Source: an uncultured Flavobacteriales bacterium
GTDB taxonomy: Bacteria; Bacteroidota; Bacteroidia; Flavobacteriales; Crocinitomicaceae
DNA length: 9,149 nucleotides
Assembly (NCBI GenBank): GCA_946479125.1
Contig: CAMLET010000100.1
Span: forward strand, 1-9,149
Reading direction: 5' to 3'
The notes beneath the pieces are model-generated. The model did no database searches. It saw only the letters and a list, made by a program, of their open reading frames with translations, and was not told where the DNA came from. Positions 7,153 through 9,149 of the stretch are shown one piece after another (the stretch's first letter is position 1; the number at the start of each line of letters is the position of its first letter). The translations under genes were made by a program, and so were the position numbers.

Positions 7153-7168
7153 GACAATTTAAACTGTC
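7153..7168. promoter_or_regulatory. 16-base near-palindrome in the ptuA leader, possible operator
   Basis: GACAATTTAAACTGTC is self-complementary at seven of eight positions (one A-C mismatch). It lies five bases upstream of the ptuA ATG and six bases downstream of the -7 box, on or just after the expected transcription start. This is where a dimeric repressor could block the promoter; as RNA it could form a weak hairpin near the start codon. No regulator gene is adjacent. Confidence 0.45.
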
Positions 7169-7174
7169 CATTAA

Positions 7175-7182
7175 CAAATATA
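7175..7182 (-). promoter_or_regulatory. Promoter -7 box for ptuAB (TATATTTG)
   Basis: The minus strand reads TATATTTG, a perfect TAnnTTTG, ending 27 bases before the ATG at 7147. Transcription would start near 7170, leaving a leader of about 20 bases. This box decides the ptuA start, because the in-frame TTG at 7177 lies inside it. No good -33 TTG was found. Confidence 0.55.
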
Positions 7183-7252
7183 GGTAAAATCACCCCTATT
7201 AAGTGAAGCTACTTATTTATACTGACTCAGATTCCGAATTTGGATAATTCTG

Positions 7253-7260
7253 TAATTTTG
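7253..7260 (+). promoter_or_regulatory. Promoter -7 box for the lipoprotein gene (TAATTTTG)
   Basis: TAATTTTG is a perfect TAnnTTTG and ends 17 bases before the ATG at 7278, giving a short leader. With the ptuA box at 7175-7182 it forms a divergent promoter region of about 100 bases. A TTG at 7240-7242 is too close to serve as the -33 element. Confidence 0.5.
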
Positions 7261-7277
7261 TAAAACAATATTTAACC

Positions 7278-7823
7278 ATGAAAACCGTCATATACCTATC
7301 ATTCTCATTAATCATTCTGACAGCCTGCTCCGAAGCTGAAACAGACGCGAGTAGAGAAATCCCAAATCCTTCGAAACGTTCATTGCCAAATCCGGAAGGA
7401 GCCGCTAAAGACAAGTTTGAAGATGAAAAGCATCTGGATTCCATTCCTGTAAAAACCCTCAAAGGAACAACATGGAACAGCGAATTTTATCACTATCACA
7501 ACTTCTATCACTTCAAAACCGATTCAACTGGTTATTCTGATGACGGTCAAGTGGCTTGGTCAACGCCGATTGATCTGAAAAAGAATAAGATACCAGAAGA
7601 CAAAATTCTATATAACGGAGAACGAAAATTCAAGTATAGATTTCATGAAAACAAACTCATTATAACCTATTTGGATTCAGATCACGACCAGCATCGTATT
7701 TTTCTGTACAGAAAGGAATACAAAGACTGGATTTCGAAATACGAATATACGTATGGAAATGAAGTACTTCAACCAGGCAAAAAAGCGGAGATGTTTACAG
7801 CGGTTCAGATGATTGAGAAATAG
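7278..7823 (+). CDS. Lipoprotein of unknown function
   Basis: The 181-residue precursor begins with a clear lipoprotein signal: Lys2, a hydrophobic stretch, and the lipobox LTAC with Cys17 as the lipidated residue. A polar, Pro-rich linker (about 18-58, with the repeated IPNP and LPNP) tethers a compact domain at about 60-178. That domain is rich in aromatic residues and alternates like beta strands, for example LKGTTWNSEFYHYHNFYHFK and ERKFKYRFHENKLIITYL. The TW near the start and the closing strands recall small lipocalin-like or calycin domains in Bacteroidota, but this is only a pattern resemblance. Acidic residues follow the Cys (SEAETD), which in some Bacteroidota forms a surface-export signal when placed right after it, so exposure on the cell surface is possible. 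It diverges from ptuA with its own promoter box and is probably part of the resident genome, not the defence cassette. Confidence 0.8.
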   Translation: MKTVIYLSFSLIILTACSEAETDASREIPNPSKRSLPNPEGAAKDKFEDEKHLDSIPVKTLKGTTWNSEFYHYHNFYHFKTDSTGYSDDGQVAWSTPIDLKKNKIPEDKILYNGERKFKYRFHENKLIITYLDSDHDQHRIFLYRKEYKDWISKYEYTYGNEVLQPGKKAEMFTAVQMIEK

Positions 7824-7837
7824 ATTTAATTGCCGCC

Positions 7838-8221
7838 TTAACTCCTTAGATCACGATTTACAATTCGCCACACAATGAAGGAGAAAAGTCCATAAAAACA
7901 ATAGTAGACAATCACCATTCCAAAAAACACTGGAGCAAAATTCCCCCAACTGGTATTCTCATTAGTTAATGCCGCAGCAACTGTAGCTTCAATTATCATC
8001 ACGATCAACGTAATTAAAAAATGGTGTTTTATGACTTTATCATAACGATCTGTCGTTTCCATAGTTGAATTTCTAAGATCTAAAAGATAGATGATCAGTG
8101 GAATTGGAAAACTAATTAGAGATCCGACAACACTTGCTCTAAAATACCAGAAAAGTTCCCTCATATCTGCTTGAGAAACAATAAAAAAAGTAATTGTTGA
8201 AACGATAATTCCAACCGCCAT
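7838..8221 (-). CDS. Small integral membrane protein, about four helices
   Basis: I cannot assign a family to this 127-residue protein. Hydrophobic segments lie at about 2-16, 29-48 (ASVVGSLISFPIPLIIYLL), 67-86 (HFLITLIVMIIEATVAAALT) and 96-121 (APVFFGMVIVYYCFYGLFSF). A charged loop at about 49-66 (DLRNSTMETTDRYDKVIKHH) and the basic C-terminal VNRDLRS probably face the cytoplasm. No catalytic motif or metal-binding pattern stands out. The ATG at 8219-8221 is the first start codon after an in-frame TAA nine codons upstream. The intervening codons (RIWKSWTLT) read like a natural N-terminus of such a protein, so translation from an unusual start or a slightly damaged 5' end cannot be excluded. 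It converges with the lipoprotein gene across 14 bases and lies about 200 bases downstream of the HutD-family gene on the same strand. Confidence 0.65.
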   Translation of the reverse strand: MAVGIIVSTITFFIVSQADMRELFWYFRASVVGSLISFPIPLIIYLLDLRNSTMETTDRYDKVIKHHFLITLIVMIIEATVAAALTNENTSWGNFAPVFFGMVIVYYCFYGLFSFIVWRIVNRDLRS

Positions 8222-8310
8222 TGTTAATGTCCAACTTTTCCAAATTCGTTATGTCATATTAAAAATTTAAACCAATGTCTTGTGCTAGAATTTAGATCAG
8301 TTTGTCTAAA

Positions 8311-8358
8311 GCAAAGTCAGCCTATGACGGGCCTTATCTTTGGTCCTTCTTTCTTTGC
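8311..8358. other. Weak inverted repeat between the HutD-family and membrane-protein genes
   Basis: GCAAAG at 8311-8316 pairs with CTTTGC at 8353-8358; alternatively CAAAG (8312-8316) pairs with CTTTG (8338-8342) with a small GCC/GGC stem inside. CTTTTTT follows on the plus strand at 8360. Neither stem is strong enough to call a terminator. The rest of 8222-8423 shows no gene or clear promoter. Confidence 0.25.
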
Positions 8359-8423
8359 GCTTTTTTACCACTATTTCAGTTTATTCAACCGTAAACAATT
8401 GAAAGATCAATGCTCAGAACAGA

Positions 8424-8990
8424 TCAGTCGTGGTTTACTTCAATCCAAATCAAATCGCCATCTTCTTCGCAAAGAAATTCTGCAATTGTTGTTTCCGTTG
8501 TGTCAAATTCAATCAAATCACCAGCCTGAGCGGTTGTTCCGTTGCAATCGAACAAACCTTTTGCAACATAAGCGAAATTGCGTTTTCCGTTCAATTCAAG
8601 CTTCTTTAGTTCTCCCTGATTCAAACCAACATGCTTTAAACTTCCTTCTGCACCACTTTTTAACATCAGATTGAAATCAGTCACTTTTCCAATGCTCTTG
8701 GTTTCCCATTCACCGGAAAATGTATCTTGCTCATACACGGAAAGCACTTTGGTGTAGCGGTTCACATGAATCAATTCCAGTTCGCCCTTCAAGATCATTA
8801 AATGACGTGTAATCCCTTCAAAAAAAGTAAAATCGCTGTGTTCAACTTCAACTGTCGCTGAGCTGATTCTAAAAATGAAATTTCGATCTAAAAAATTTCC
8901 ATCCGAAGGATAAATAAACATTTCTGTACTCGTCCCTCCTGCCCAATTGATCGTTTTTCTATTCTCTGACGAGTGAATTCTAATGCTCAT
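8424..8990 (-). CDS. HutD/Ves-family cupin protein
   Basis: The 188-residue protein carries the HutD/Ves pattern: NWAGGTSTEM (15-24), FRISSATVE (40-48), the signature FFEGITRHLMILKGELEL (56-73), a DTFSGEW turn (89-95) and DFNLMLKSG (105-113). The fold is a double cupin barrel. HutD accompanies histidine-degradation operons and Ves appears in other settings; the molecular role is not settled, though small-molecule binding is assumed. No hut genes are visible here. The open frame extends to 9029, but those bases are the coding 3' end of the upstream SUMF1-like gene in another frame. MSIRIHS at 8990 starts one base after that gene's TAG and aligns with family N-termini, so 8990 is chosen. The tight spacing implies one transcript and coupled translation. 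Confidence 0.82.
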   Translation of the reverse strand: MSIRIHSSENRKTINWAGGTSTEMFIYPSDGNFLDRNFIFRISSATVEVEHSDFTFFEGITRHLMILKGELELIHVNRYTKVLSVYEQDTFSGEWETKSIGKVTDFNLMLKSGAEGSLKHVGLNQGELKKLELNGKRNFAYVAKGLFDCNGTTAQAGDLIEFDTTETTIAEFLCEEDGDLIWIEVNHD

Positions 8991-8991
8991 A

Positions 8992-9149
8992 CTACCAAAT
9001 TTTATATTGTCCCACAATTCTGAACCCAAGCCAAGGTTGCGGTCCTACAAACTTTATCTCTGAAGACACAGTTGCAGCTGTTGCCGGATGATAAAAACTT
9101 CCACCTTTTGCAATACCTTCTGTTTTCGTCATTTCAGCGACATTTCCGT
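8992..9149 (-). CDS. Formylglycine-generating-enzyme-like (SUMF1) protein, C-terminal fragment
   Basis: The minus strand reads continuously from the window edge (first full codon at 9147-9145) to a TAG at 8994-8992, giving the last 51 residues. They begin GNVAEMTKTEGIAKGGSFYH and end PWLGFRIVGQYKIW. GNVxEm, the (R/K)GGSf turn and the closing GFRi are hallmarks of the FGE-sulfatase (SUMF1/EgtB/PvdO C-type-lectin-like) fold. True formylglycine-generating enzymes need Cys residues near this end (the GFRC...C region); none is present in the visible part, so a non-FGE role, such as the GldJ/GldK-like structural relatives in Bacteroidota or another SUMF1-domain protein, is more likely. The fragment is short and has no length-based call of its own, but the match of three motifs in correct order is persuasive. 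It is followed after one base by the HutD-family start. Confidence 0.75.
   Translation of the reverse strand, partial: GNVAEMTKTEGIAKGGSFYHPATAATVSSEIKFVGPQPWLGFRIVGQYKIW

Noticed and set aside
7148..7177. Ten-residue N-terminal extension of ptuA from a TTG or ATG
   Set aside because: The TTG is inside the -7 box and the ATG at 7171 is at about the expected transcription start; the family N-terminus begins at MKIKKVVIQNF.
4662..7277. Retron (RT plus msr/msd) instead of plain Septu
   Set aside because: No reverse transcriptase frame exists in the window, and the region upstream of ptuA is a 130-base divergent promoter region without a long msr/msd-like fold.
7824..7837. Bidirectional terminator between the lipoprotein and membrane-protein genes
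   Set aside because: Only 14 bases separate the two stops and no inverted repeat with a T run is present there.
8282..8674. 130-residue plus-strand open frame
   Set aside because: More than half lies opposite the HutD-family gene and the translation is low-quality (Leu/Gln/His/Arg-rich), typical of an antisense shadow.
8991..9029. Thirteen-residue N-terminal extension of the HutD-family protein
   Set aside because: These bases encode the end of the SUMF1-like protein in another frame, and the extension has no similarity to HutD N-termini.

Overview
The window reads as chromosomal DNA of a Bacteroidota bacterium, probably Flavobacteriales. The main evidence is several TAnnTTTG boxes, the -7 element of this phylum, placed 15 to 60 bases before starts. 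Shine-Dalgarno sequences are weak or absent, base composition is moderately AT-rich, and the mix of gene families fits. A guess at a genus such as Fluviicola would be weak.

Left part (1-2620): the 3' end of a secreted-type S15 X-prolyl dipeptidyl peptidase gene; an ATGAGTT x4 array; a small exported protein and a RibD-C/DHFR-fold reductase spaced like an operon; a 113-base structured intergenic element; a 90-residue unknown protein on the minus strand; and a second ATGAGTT x4 array. The two arrays are in the same orientation 1,471 bases apart and bracket this group of small genes.

Middle (2640-4692): a CorA-type divalent metal channel (minus) diverges from a short pyruvate-kinase-like protein (plus). 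The latter keeps the barrel's catalytic Lys, Glu, Asp and Thr but has no C-terminal domain.

Defence cassette (4662-7182): ptuA and ptuB on the minus strand, with a 4-base ATGA overlap. Together they form a Septu anti-phage system: an ABC/SMC-type ATPase plus an HNH nuclease, with no reverse transcriptase beside them. The cassette is clearly more AT-rich than its surroundings, has its own promoter with a near-perfect 16-base palindrome between promoter and start codon, and its last gene runs 31 bases into the 3' end of the pyruvate-kinase-like gene.

Right part (7253-9149): a lipoprotein diverging from ptuA; a convergent four-helix membrane protein; then a minus-strand pair in which the 3' end of a formylglycine-generating-enzyme-like (SUMF1) gene lies one base ahead of a HutD/Ves-family cupin gene. 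The SUMF1-like fragment is cut by the window edge and is easily missed. Finding it moves the HutD start 39 bases downstream of the longest open frame.
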